From: Thermoflexus hugenholtzii JAD2
GTDB lineage: Bacteria; Chloroflexota; Dehalococcoidia; SHYB01
DNA length: 15,081 nt
Assembly (NCBI GenBank): GCA_945861815.1
Contig: CAMAVV010000017.1
Coordinates: 1-15,081 of the forward strand
Direction: 5' to 3'
The position numbers and the translations under genes were made by a program. The number at the start of each line of letters is the position of its first letter. The stretch's first letter is position 1. The notes under the pieces are model-generated. The model searched no databases and was not told the origin of the DNA. It was given only the letters and a program-made list of their open reading frames with translations. Positions 7,030-14,624 of this stretch are shown piece after piece.

Positions 7030-7433
7030 ATGCGGACCGAGCGGCTGCAGATCCTGCTCACCTGGCCTGTTCCTGACGATGCGGTGCGCCTCATCGCTCA
7101 AGCCGACCACCGCGTGCGTGTCGCCAAGGCAACCTAATGTAGAGCCGAAGGCGCGACGCAATTTACGCCGCAAGAGACAAGTCGCCGAGCTTGCGCGACA
7201 GCCTTTTCCCATCCCCCGAGACTTCCTCGACCAGACGCGCGACGCAGAGGTGATGTACGGCCTGGACTTCCCCACAGACCTGCCGAAGTTCGCGCCAAAG
7301 CTCAAGTGGGTGCAGCTCATCGGTGATGCCTGGATTTGCCCAGAAGAGCGTCAACGTCTTCATCGAACAGATGCGCCGTTACCTGGCCGGCGAACCCCTG
7401 CTCTACGTCGTCGATAGGCAAAAGGGCTACTAG
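7030..7433 (+). pseudogene. Decayed D-2-hydroxyacid dehydrogenase gene
   Basis: Three fragments in three successive frames resemble one NAD-dependent D-2-hydroxyacid dehydrogenase. Frame one, from ATG 7030, gives an N-terminal start (ERLQILLTWPVPDDAVRLI) and stops at 7135-7137. The next frame continues with RQVAELARQPFPIPRDFL and TDLPKFAPKLKWVQLIGDA up to about 7330. The third frame, from about 7326 to the stop at 7431-7433, gives the C-terminal end (FIEQMRRYLAGEPLLYVVDRQ, then KGY). An intact family member is about 320 residues; here the whole NAD-binding core, about 200 residues, is missing. Two frame changes plus a deletion indicate a dead gene rather than one sequencing error. The stop overlaps the convergent queG stop within CTAG. 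It lies 32 bases after ctaA and could once have been cotranscribed with it. Confidence 0.75.
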
Positions 7434-8593
7434 GCCTTCGCCTCCCGCAGGGCAAACGCGATCTCCTCGCAAACCCAGGAGTCGTCTTCTCCCTTCACCG
7501 CTTGGCGTAGTGCCTTCATCGCAGCATCGCCCCCGATGCGTCCGAGCGCCCAGGCGGCGTGGCCCCGCACCAGCGATTCGCCTTCGTGAAGAGCGTGCGT
7601 GAGCGCCGGTATCGCACGCGTATCGCGAAGGTTGCCAAGAGCAACACACGCATTGCGTTGAAGCCCGGCGCGCTTGGCCCGCCGCACGGCGCTTCCTCGG
7701 AACCGGCTCTCGAACTCCGCCTCGCTCAGCGCGAGTATCGCAATAAGGTCCGGCGAAGCTGCTTCAGCATCCTTGGGCGTGAAGGCTCCGTCGCCTGTGG
7801 CCTTTGCCTGTTCGTTCACGGGACAGACATCCTGGCAGATATCACAGCCGAAGACCCAATCGCCCATGAGCGGACGCATCTCGCGCGGTATGGGGCCGCG
7901 ATTCTCTATGGTGTGATAGGAGATACATCGGCGGTTGTCCACGACATACGGGGCGATGATGGCATTCGTTGGACAGGCCGGGATGCAGGCGGTGCACTTG
8001 CCGCAATTCTTCTTAAGCGGCCTGTCTGGAACAAGGGAGAGGTCTGTCAGCACCTCGGCAAGAAAGAGCCACGAGCCGAGGCCCGTCGTCAGCAGATTCG
8101 TATTCTTGCCGAACCAGCCGAGGCCGGCCCGCTGGGCCACGGCGCGGTCGGGCATGGGGCCATAGTCAACATAGAACTTTGTCTGCCTCGCGCCCGTGTC
8201 CGCCAGAAGCTTCGTAAAGGCTTTGACCTTTTGCTCGAAGACCTTGTGGTAGTCACGACCCCAGGCATATCGCGAGATGCGGCCCCGCATCACGCCATCC
8301 TCAGGAACTGGCGGCGATGGAACGTTATAGCTCAGGCCAAGAGAGATGATGGATTGAGCCTGCGGCAACAGTATCCTTGGCTTGCACCCCCGGCGCGCTC
8401 GCGATTCGCTGTACCAGGGCAGCCCATCCAGCAGGCCAGCCTGAACGCGCTCGGCGATGACGCGCTCCGTCTCCACAAAGTCGTCTGCCGATGTGACGCC
8501 TGCGAGGTGAAAGCCACACGACTTGGCAAGAGCCTTCACCTGGCGCGTGAGGGCCATCGCATCGGCGGCAAAGGCTGCCGGGAGAGTAGTCAT
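7430..8593 (-). CDS. queG: Epoxyqueuosine reductase
   Basis: QueG is a cytoplasmic cobalamin- and iron-sulfur-dependent enzyme that performs the last step of queuosine synthesis, reducing epoxyqueuosine in tRNA. The 387-residue product has the QueG core with the signature VDYGPMPDRAVAQRAGLGW (about 142-160; Asp143 is the likely catalytic acid) and WFGKNTNL. Two 4Fe-4S sites follow: CGKCTACIPACP (C197, C200, C203, C207) and C223 with CDICQDVCP (C250, C253, C257). Residues from about 310 to the end form HEAT/PBS-lyase-like repeats (ACVALGNLRD, AAWALGRIGG), normal for long QueG proteins. The start lies 22 bases after the upstream reductase stop, with no clear Shine-Dalgarno sequence; ATG 8557 is an alternative. 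Its stop shares CTAG with the convergent pseudogene. Confidence 0.95.
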   Translation of the reverse strand: MTTLPAAFAADAMALTRQVKALAKSCGFHLAGVTSADDFVETERVIAERVQAGLLDGLPWYSESRARRGCKPRILLPQAQSIISLGLSYNVPSPPVPEDGVMRGRISRYAWGRDYHKVFEQKVKAFTKLLADTGARQTKFYVDYGPMPDRAVAQRAGLGWFGKNTNLLTTGLGSWLFLAEVLTDLSLVPDRPLKKNCGKCTACIPACPTNAIIAPYVVDNRRCISYHTIENRGPIPREMRPLMGDWVFGCDICQDVCPVNEQAKATGDGAFTPKDAEAASPDLIAILALSEAEFESRFRGSAVRRAKRAGLQRNACVALGNLRDTRAIPALTHALHEGESLVRGHAAWALGRIGGDAAMKALRQAVKGEDDSWVCEEIAFALREAKA

Positions 8594-8615
8594 GGCCCAG
8601 CCGTTCCAGGGCGCG

Positions 8616-9413
8616 CTAGCCCGTCAGCTCTTCGCCGCCATCGACGCCGATGACGTTGCCCGTGATCCAGTATGCCCGGTCGTCGCTCAGTGCGACGATC
8701 GCCTTGGCGACATCCTCAGGAGCGGTGAGGCGCTTGCTCGGGTTTTTCTTCAACGCGCCAGCGATGAGCAAGTCGTTGCCTGGTATCTTGCGCAGGGCGG
8801 GCGTATCGGTCACGCCGGCGCGGATGGAGTTGGCGCTGATGCCTCGTGCTGCCATCTCATAGGCAAGCTGGCGGATATGCGCTTCCAGGGCCGCCTTCGC
8901 CGCCGAGACTGGCCCGTATGAAGGCCACGCATGGAAGTCGCCCGCGCTCGTCATCGCGAAGATCCTGCTGCCGCGCTGCAGAAGGCCTAGAAAATCAAGG
9001 TCCTGCACCCAATAGACAAGGCTGTTCGCCATGACGTCAAGGGTCATCTCCATCTGTTTTTGGCTGACTACATCATCGGCCTTGGGCCCTGCGAAGGCTT
9101 TGAGGGTGCCAAATGCGAGGGAGTGCATGACAACGTTCACGAACTCTCCCTGGGCAAGTTTCCCCTTGATCTGCTCCGCGACCATCTTGCGCTTCTCTGG
9201 GTCGGCGGCGTTCACATTGAAAAAGATAGCCTCTTTCCCAAGGGCGCGAACGTCCTGCTGGACCTTTTCCGCCATCGGCAAGGTGCTGCTCCGGTCGAGG
9301 TGCACGCCGATGACGTTGTGGCCCGCCTTCGCAAGCTCGACTGCTGTTGCGCCACCAAAACCGCTGGAAGCGCCGAGGATCAAGGCCCATCGACGTGGCG
9401 CTGGGGTGCTCAT
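8616..9413 (-). CDS. FabL/FabI-like short-chain dehydrogenase, probable enoyl-ACP reductase
   Basis: This 265-residue Rossmann-fold oxidoreductase carries a classical SDR cofactor motif, GASSGFG at 14-20, but its active site is Tyr166-x6-Lys173 (YGPVSAAK), the spacing of enoyl-ACP reductases rather than the YxxxK of ordinary SDRs. The downstream AALEAHIRQLAYEMAARGI and the HSLAFGTLKAF segment also resemble FabI/FabL. A Ser (156) replaces the second Tyr of FabI at the -10 position, as in Bacillus FabL. It probably reduces an enoyl thioester with NAD(P)H in fatty acid synthesis, but the substrate is inferred and a different carbonyl or enoyl substrate is possible. The start is clear: AGGAG lies 6 bases before ATG 9413, and another ATG at 9418 runs into a stop after two codons. 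queG follows after 22 bases, so the two are likely cotranscribed. Confidence 0.82.
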   Translation of the reverse strand: MSTPAPRRWALILGASSGFGGATAVELAKAGHNVIGVHLDRSSTLPMAEKVQQDVRALGKEAIFFNVNAADPEKRKMVAEQIKGKLAQGEFVNVVMHSLAFGTLKAFAGPKADDVVSQKQMEMTLDVMANSLVYWVQDLDFLGLLQRGSRIFAMTSAGDFHAWPSYGPVSAAKAALEAHIRQLAYEMAARGISANSIRAGVTDTPALRKIPGNDLLIAGALKKNPSKRLTAPEDVAKAIVALSDDRAYWITGNVIGVDGGEELTG

Positions 9414-9440
9414 GCCATGCTCCTAAAGAAATCTTCGATT

Positions 9441-9446
9441 ATTGTA
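9441..9446 (-). promoter_or_regulatory. Candidate -10 box for the reductase-queG unit
   Basis: TACAAT on the minus strand (five of six consensus bases) sits between the upstream terminator and the reductase start, giving a predicted 5' end near 9434 and a 21-base leader. No recognisable -35 box was seen at the right distance. Confidence 0.35.
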
Positions 9447-9465
9447 GCGGAAAGAATCATAGGCG

Positions 9466-9504
9466 AAAAAAGAGGCTCCCCGGCATACTCCGGGGAGCCT
9501 CTTT
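9466..9504 (-). terminator. Intrinsic terminator of the SDR-aldehyde dehydrogenase operon
   Basis: A perfect 15-base inverted repeat (AAAGAGGCTCCCCGG at 9469-9483 and its complement at 9490-9504) with a 6-base loop is followed, on the minus strand, by a run of six T (9471 down to 9466). It lies 20 bases past the aldehyde dehydrogenase stop. On the plus strand only three T follow, so it is directional. It separates this operon from the reductase-queG unit. Confidence 0.92.
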
Positions 9505-9524
9505 GCACATGAACAATCCCAAGC

Positions 9525-11006
9525 CTATGTCCAGTGGATAGCCATCATCTCGGTATATTCCGCCACGCCGAACTTGCCGCTTTCGCGTCCGATGCCGCTC
9601 TCTTTGAAGCCGCCGAAGGGGGCAGTGCGCACGTTGGAGCCCATGCCAACGCTCACGCTGCCTGCCCGGATCCGCTTTGCGAGCTGACGGCCTTTGGGGA
9701 TGTCTGTCGTGAAAATCGTCGCGCCTAAGCCGTAGGTGGTGTCGTTGGCGATGCGGATGGCCTCTGCCTCATCGGCGTAAGGGATGAGGGAGACGACAGG
9801 ACCGAAGATCTCCTCCCGCGCGATCTTCATATCGTTGCGCACGTTGGCAAAAACGGTCGGCTCGATGAAGAAGCCCTTGGAGAAGCCTGCGGGACGTTTG
9901 CCGCCTGTGACCAAGTCCGCGCCCTGGGCTTTGCCAGAGGCGATGTACTCCTCGATCTTCGTGCGGCGCTCCTCACGGATGACAGGGCCCATCATGACTT
10001 GCGGGTCGGCAGGGTTTCCAATCTTGATGTTCTTTAAGTGGTTCGCCATCTTTTGCGCCAGGGCGTCATGGTTCTTCTTGCTGACCAGAACGCGCGTGGT
10101 GTTCACACATCCCTGGCCGCTATGCATAAAGGCGGGCGCGGAGGCGGCGGGGACGGCCATATCGAGATTCGCGTCGTCCAAGATAATGAGTGGCGACTTC
10201 CCGCCCAGCTCCAGATGGACGCGCTTTAGCGTCTTTGCCCCGGCCTCCATGATCTTCTTGCCGGTGGCGACGCTCCCTGTGAAGCTGACCTTATCGACCA
10301 TCGGGTTATCGACAAGCTCGGTGCTGATATCCACACCCTCGCCGGTGACGACGTTGAACACGCCCTTCGGCAGGTCGCTTTCGGCGACGCACTTCGCCAG
10401 CAGCAGGTTCACCAGCGGCGCGTATGGAGGCGTCTTCACCACCATCGTCGAACCTGCCGCCAGCGCCGGCCCGACTTTCTGGATCGTGGTGAAAAGCGGG
10501 TAGTTCCACGTGGGGATGAGACCGCAGACGCCGACGGGCGCGTGAAAGACCATGCTGTTGATGAGGCGTCCGCCGCCAGGGCCATGTCCCATGACGATCG
10601 GCTGGACCATCTCTTCGAAGTCAAAGGTCATCGCCAAGTCGACATAGTCGTAGAGATGGAGGATTACCCAATCGACGTTGACCATATAGGTGTAGGCTTC
10701 CGCGCCAGCCTCAGCAGTGACGAGCTTACGCAACTCCTCTTTACGCTTGGAGAGGTTGTCGGCGATCTGGCGGACGATCCGGCTCCGCTCGCGCTTATCC
10801 ATATGAGGCCAGGGGCCGTCGTCAAAGGCCCTGCGCGCCGCCTGGATCGCCGCCTTCATATCGTGGCGGTTCGCGCTCGGCGCAAGGCCGACTGGCTCCT
10901 CCGTCGCCGGGTTGATGACCGTGTACGTCTTCCCGTCGCCCGCGCCGATCCATTTGCCATCCACGTACATCTGATGGGTCGCCGCCTTCTCCGCTGTGGT
11001 TGTCAT
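9525..11006 (-). CDS. NAD(P)-dependent aldehyde dehydrogenase
   Basis: This cytoplasmic ALDH-superfamily enzyme oxidises an aldehyde to the acid. From ATG 11006 it is 493 residues, the family's normal size. It shows Asn168 in PTWNYPLF (oxyanion hole), the cofactor region with Lys191, SFTGSVATGKK at 241-251, the general base Glu266 in LELGGKSP, the nucleophile Cys300 in GQGCVNTTR, and the EEIFGPVVS motif near residue 400. The segment after Lys191 reads TPPYAPL where many relatives have KPAEQTPL, a small departure. Substrate cannot be told. The open frame extends to 11069 but would overlap the upstream SDR gene, so 11006 is preferred; its Shine-Dalgarno sequence is weak. The 37-base gap to the SDR suggests joint oxidation of an alcohol to an acid (inference). 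A strong terminator follows. Confidence 0.94.
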   Translation of the reverse strand: MTTTAEKAATHQMYVDGKWIGAGDGKTYTVINPATEEPVGLAPSANRHDMKAAIQAARRAFDDGPWPHMDKRERSRIVRQIADNLSKRKEELRKLVTAEAGAEAYTYMVNVDWVILHLYDYVDLAMTFDFEEMVQPIVMGHGPGGGRLINSMVFHAPVGVCGLIPTWNYPLFTTIQKVGPALAAGSTMVVKTPPYAPLVNLLLAKCVAESDLPKGVFNVVTGEGVDISTELVDNPMVDKVSFTGSVATGKKIMEAGAKTLKRVHLELGGKSPLIILDDANLDMAVPAASAPAFMHSGQGCVNTTRVLVSKKNHDALAQKMANHLKNIKIGNPADPQVMMGPVIREERRTKIEEYIASGKAQGADLVTGGKRPAGFSKGFFIEPTVFANVRNDMKIAREEIFGPVVSLIPYADEAEAIRIANDTTYGLGATIFTTDIPKGRQLAKRIRAGSVSVGMGSNVRTAPFGGFKESGIGRESGKFGVAEYTEMMAIHWT

Positions 11007-11043
11007 TACTCTTGCCCCTTTCCTCCGTCCAACGTCAGCCGCG

Positions 11044-11820
11044 TTAGCCGAGCATGACCATGCCGGCATCGACGGGAATCGTCTGTCCTGTCACCATCGC
11101 GCTATCCTCCGAGGCCAGGTAGAGCGCTGTGCCTGTCAGGTCCCACGGCTCAAGGCTCTTCCCCAGCACCGCAACGTTCCTCAGCCCTTCGATGATCTGC
11201 GGCGAGACGACCTTCTTCGTCGCCTCGGACATCGTGACGCCCGGGGCGATTGCATTCACCCGGATGTTGTAAGGCCCCCCAGTCACCGCCATCATCTTTG
11301 TGAGATAGATGACGCCTGACTTCGTCAGACCATAGTGGTACGTAGAAAAGTTGTTCGCCTTGAACTTCACCTGCTGTGGAAGCACATAGGCCGCGCCGGA
11401 GGAGATGTTGATGATGCTGCCGCCGCCCTGGTCTTTCATGATGGGACAGACGGCCCTGCCGCAGATGATGATGCCGATCAGGTTCACGTCGATCATCTTG
11501 CGCAGATAGGCGATCGACTGGTCTCGCGAATCCATATCGTAGTAGATAGCGGCATTATTGATGAGGATATCCACTCTGCCGAAGCGGTCGAAGACCTGCT
11601 TGGCCATCGCATCGGCGCTCTCCTCGTTGGAGACATCGGCGTGCACCGCGAGGGCTTTGCCGCCCGCCTTTGTGATCTCCGATTCGACCGCCTTCGCCTG
11701 CTCTATCCGAAGGTCGGCGATGCCGACCGCTGCGCCCTCCTGGGCGAACCGCAAACAGTAGGCCCGTCCGATCCCCTGTGCGCCGCCTGTGACGATTGCA
11801 ACTTTACCTTTGAGCCGCAT
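11044..11820 (-). CDS. Classical short-chain dehydrogenase/reductase
   Basis: This 258-residue cytoplasmic NAD(P)-dependent oxidoreductase shows TGGAQGIG at 11-18 (cofactor binding), Asp36 after the second strand (an Asp there favours NAD), NNAA at 89-92, Ser140/Ser141 (NISSG), and Tyr163-x3-Lys167 (YGLTK) as catalytic residues, followed by NAIAPGVTMSE. The C-terminal GQTIPVDAGMVM is typical. A polar insertion (about 147-160, QQVKFKANNFST) precedes the active-site Tyr. Substrate is unknown. As the first gene of a two-gene unit with an aldehyde dehydrogenase, it may oxidise a secondary or primary alcohol (inference). GAGGTGAGG lies just before the ATG at 11820. Confidence 0.93.
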   Translation of the reverse strand: MRLKGKVAIVTGGAQGIGRAYCLRFAQEGAAVGIADLRIEQAKAVESEITKAGGKALAVHADVSNEESADAMAKQVFDRFGRVDILINNAAIYYDMDSRDQSIAYLRKMIDVNLIGIIICGRAVCPIMKDQGGGSIINISSGAAYVLPQQVKFKANNFSTYHYGLTKSGVIYLTKMMAVTGGPYNIRVNAIAPGVTMSEATKKVVSPQIIEGLRNVAVLGKSLEPWDLTGTALYLASEDSAMVTGQTIPVDAGMVMLG

Positions 11821-11959
11821 GCCTCACCTCTAATAGAGATATCTCTCAGGAAAATGGCCGTAGTATGCCGAGCGGCACAACGAAATGCAATCACTATGAG
11901 GCTGCATCGGCGACTCAGTCGTCCTTGACGAACCTTCATACCCCCTATACGCTCGAAGA
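11821..11959. promoter_or_regulatory. Divergent intergenic region between SDR and ligase genes
   Basis: This 139-base gap holds weak promoter-like elements. On the minus strand, TTGCAT (11885-11890) and CATACT (11862-11867) are 17 bases apart, facing the SDR. On the plus strand, TTGACG (11925-11930) precedes TATACG (11946-11951), but only 15 bases separate them. A 12-base perfect palindrome AGAGATATCTCT (11835-11846) lies in the SDR leader, 14 bases before its ATG, where a bound repressor could block transcription or translation. None of these is certain. Confidence 0.35.
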
Positions 11960-14422
11960 GTGAAAGAGCAAGGGCTGACCCGCTTCCTGCTCCTGGCGAT
12001 ATGGGCTGGCATAGCCATATTGCTCTTAATGCCGTTCCTCATCGGCATCGACACCATCTTCCCTTACATCGTTCGCAAGTCGATCTTCGCCCGTTCCGTC
12101 ATCGAGGTCATTGCCGGCCTTTGGCTCATCCTTATCCTCCAGGATGCTCGTTATCGCCCGAAGCCATCGTGGGTTGTGTATGCCCTGAGCGCATACCTCC
12201 TCGTTTCTGTGGTCTCAGCGGCCTTTGGCGTCAGCTTCAATCGCAGCATGTGGTCCACCTACGAGCGCATGATGGGCGTGTGGGACCTGATGCATTGGGT
12301 GCTCTTCATCCTAATAGCGGCATCCGTATTGAGGACAGCCCGCGCTTGGTTCTGGCTGCTCAACTGGAACTTGTTCCTCACGCTCCTGCTCTGTTTGATC
12401 AGCTTCCTAGAGTCATATAACATCGGGAAAGGCGCCCTTCCAAGGTCCGTAGGCGACTTTCTCTATCCTGATTTGGTCTATGTCGCGTGCAAGCCGAGAT
12501 TTTGCGCAACTGTTGGCAACCCCTCCTTTCTCGCGGCGATTCTGGTAGTAAACATCCCCCTCGCAGTTGGCCTTTTCGTTCGCTCCTTCGTTGGAACAAA
12601 GGACAGGTCGCCAGTGGAAAACCACGGGGCATCCTGGCAGCTGTGGGGAGCGCGTGGCTTTTGGGCCCTCACTTCGGTCACCAGCATCTGGATCCTATAC
12701 CAGAACGGCACGCGAGGCGCTTTTATCGGCCTTGCCGCTGCGGCCCTGTTCCTCGGCGTCTTGGCCCTCTTTCGAGTCCACAAAGGCGCCAAGAAGCCTC
12801 TGTTCGCTATCGCCACGTTGATCTTCGGTGGCCTTCTGATCCTCTACCTATGGGATATTTCGAGTGGCGTGCCGACGTCAGCGGCCGCTGCTGATAGGAA
12901 CAGCACGGCAGGCGAACGCCTCTCGGTGAACCTTGTAAGCGATTCCAGCGTGCGAGGCCGGCTTATCGCTGCCCGTGCTGGGATGGAGGGCTTTTTAGAA
13001 CGGCCGCTCCTTGGCTGGGGGGCGGACAACTTTATTGCCGCCTTCGACCACAACGTCCGAGCCGAAGACTTTCGGTACGGGGAAAATCTGGTCGACAATG
13101 CCCACAACAAAATTATCGACGAACTGGTCACCAAGGGCATCCTCGGCGGAGTGAGCTATCTCGCTTTGTGGGCATGCCTGCTTTGGCTGATCGTTCGGCG
13201 GCACCGCAGGCCACGCGATGAGATTTTGGCCTACGTTGTGCTCTGTTCGCTTGCCGCCTATTTTGTCCAGAACCTGCTTCTCTTTGACACGCCTGCAATG
13301 ATCTTACAGTGGTCCCTCCTTGCCGCATTCGTTGCGGCTCAAGGAAACAATTTCCCCGATGAAGAGGCTGAACCCTCGGGATCAACAGCCGAGCCGGAGC
13401 AGTCACCTCAGCCGGTCACTGGCCAGCCGTCTCTACCTGACCCCAGCCGGCAATCCAAAGATGCCGCTCCTTCGGAAGCAAACGCACACTCCCTGATTCA
13501 TGGCTGGGCATTCGCAGGAGTCGCATTGGTAATCATCGGCCTCGTCAGCGCCTCCCTCTATATGGTTCAGTACCGAAGCTACCAGGCGGCTCGCAGTTTT
13601 GAGAAGGGGCTTGAGGATATCGGTATGTATCGAGAAGTTTTCCTTGCATCAGAAAGGGCTCCAGTCGAAGCGCTCCCGACTTTGAGAGCAGAAATGGCGA
13701 ACCTTTTCGAAAAACAGCTTGCGCACTTTCAAAGAGCCATTGACCTTGCCCCGACTCTCGGAAATGAGCCGCGAAGGGCCTTTTTTGCCACTGTTGTTGG
13801 TCAACTGCAGTCATACACCCCGGAACAGCAGCAACGGGCGCTTGATCTCTTCTCACGCGAATGGCTCCGTGGCCTAGACGCCGACCCCAGCAGTTTCCAA
13901 TACCTGCGAAGCGTCATCTTCTTCTTCCAGAGCCTGCCGCAAACTGAAACAACGGCAAAAAGTGTTGAACATCTCCTGGAACGGCTTGAAAAGATCGGCC
14001 CAGAACGCTTCGAAGTTGCCCAGCACCGCGCGATTCAAGCCTATAGCCAGGGTAACTATGCGCGCAGCATCGAGATCATCGAGGGCTCTCTCGCCGTTGC
14101 GCCAGGTGTTGAGGCGCACTTTATCTCGATCGAAACGGTGATCTGCAAGCAGATCGAGGTGTCAAACCCAGAAATGCTTCCGCAGGTGGAGCCCTGTTAT
14201 AGGTTTGCCGCCACGAGCCGGTTGCTGGAGCTGCTTCAGAAGGTTGGCCCTGAACGCGTAGATCTATACAAGAAGCTGGTCACGTATGCGCTGGCGAACG
14301 ATGAATATGCCCGTGGATTAGTTATTCTCGATGCGTTTACAAGTAAAGGCGGCATCCTAGATGCTGAGTTGGAGCGCCTTCAGCGGATTGGCCGCCAGAA
14401 CATCAAACTGCCGACAAGCTAG
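11960..14422 (+). CDS. O-antigen ligase/Wzy-family membrane protein with C-terminal TPR-like domain
   Basis: This 820-residue protein begins at GTG 11960 (KEQGLTRFLLLAIW). About twelve membrane helices fill residues 9-460. A Pro/Glu/Ser-rich linker (about 462-510) leads to one more helix (514-536) and a helical TPR-like region to the end. Family marks are Arg252 in QNGTRGAFIG and the large outer loop with FLERPLLGWGADNF (345-358) and DNAHNKIIDELVTKGILGG (379-397), where His382 is the likely catalytic or lipid-carrier-binding residue of Wzy_C/WaaL proteins. Such enzymes move glycans from undecaprenyl pyrophosphate onto a lipid, another glycan or a protein. Thirteen helices would place the TPR part outside the membrane (inference). 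The acceptor is unknown; a prepilin gene follows. The Shine-Dalgarno sequence is weak; ATG at codon 24 would cut the first helix. Confidence 0.87.
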   Translation: MKEQGLTRFLLLAIWAGIAILLLMPFLIGIDTIFPYIVRKSIFARSVIEVIAGLWLILILQDARYRPKPSWVVYALSAYLLVSVVSAAFGVSFNRSMWSTYERMMGVWDLMHWVLFILIAASVLRTARAWFWLLNWNLFLTLLLCLISFLESYNIGKGALPRSVGDFLYPDLVYVACKPRFCATVGNPSFLAAILVVNIPLAVGLFVRSFVGTKDRSPVENHGASWQLWGARGFWALTSVTSIWILYQNGTRGAFIGLAAAALFLGVLALFRVHKGAKKPLFAIATLIFGGLLILYLWDISSGVPTSAAAADRNSTAGERLSVNLVSDSSVRGRLIAARAGMEGFLERPLLGWGADNFIAAFDHNVRAEDFRYGENLVDNAHNKIIDELVTKGILGGVSYLALWACLLWLIVRRHRRPRDEILAYVVLCSLAAYFVQNLLLFDTPAMILQWSLLAAFVAAQGNNFPDEEAEPSGSTAEPEQSPQPVTGQPSLPDPSRQSKDAAPSEANAHSLIHGWAFAGVALVIIGLVSASLYMVQYRSYQAARSFEKGLEDIGMYREVFLASERAPVEALPTLRAEMANLFEKQLAHFQRAIDLAPTLGNEPRRAFFATVVGQLQSYTPEQQQRALDLFSREWLRGLDADPSSFQYLRSVIFFFQSLPQTETTAKSVEHLLERLEKIGPERFEVAQHRAIQAYSQGNYARSIEIIEGSLAVAPGVEAHFISIETVICKQIEVSNPEMLPQVEPCYRFAATSRLLELLQKVGPERVDLYKKLVTYALANDEYARGLVILDAFTSKGGILDAELERLQRIGRQNIKLPTS

Positions 14423-14624
14423 CCCGCCAGTGCGCTACTCCAGGTGGCAAGGTGGGCAAGAGACGCAGCCCCTGCTCCCATTGAAATCACCCCTGTATCA
14501 CTCCTTTGGGTGATTCGCGCTGTCCGTAAGATAGCGATACTTCACTGTAAGACACAGGGAAGCAGTCTCGGTGTCGCTGAAAATCTTCGGAAGAAGCGCG
14601 TCTGAAAGGTGCCAGGGCTTAACC
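14423..14624. other. Intergenic region between ligase and prepilin genes
   Basis: These 202 bases hold no convincing reading frame. One inverted repeat, AATCACCC (14485-14492) and GGGTGATT (14508-14515), forms an 8-base stem with a 15-base loop but has no T-run, so it is at best a weak terminator or a regulatory structure. A promoter for the prepilin is expected here, but no good -35/-10 pair could be picked. TAAGAT at 14527-14532 is the nearest -10-like string. No known riboswitch fold was recognised. Confidence 0.4.

Noticed and set aside
7310..8593. HEAT repeats in QueG as a novel fusion
   Set aside because: C-terminal HEAT/PBS-lyase-like repeats are usual in long-form QueG proteins.
7559..8653. 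364-codon open frame on the plus strand
   Set aside because: It is antisense to queG over its length, with no recognisable domain and no ribosome site. It is a shadow frame.
9469..9504. Bidirectional terminator
   Set aside because: Only three T follow the stem on the plus strand, and no plus-strand gene ends here.
14485..14515. Inverted repeat as a terminator for the ligase gene
   Set aside because: The stem is only 8 bases with a 15-base loop and there is no T-run, so an intrinsic terminator is not supported.
14423..14624. Possible c-di-GMP riboswitch before the prepilin gene
   Set aside because: Such switches do precede some pilin genes, but the conserved core strings and paired helices of the GEMM classes could not be found here.
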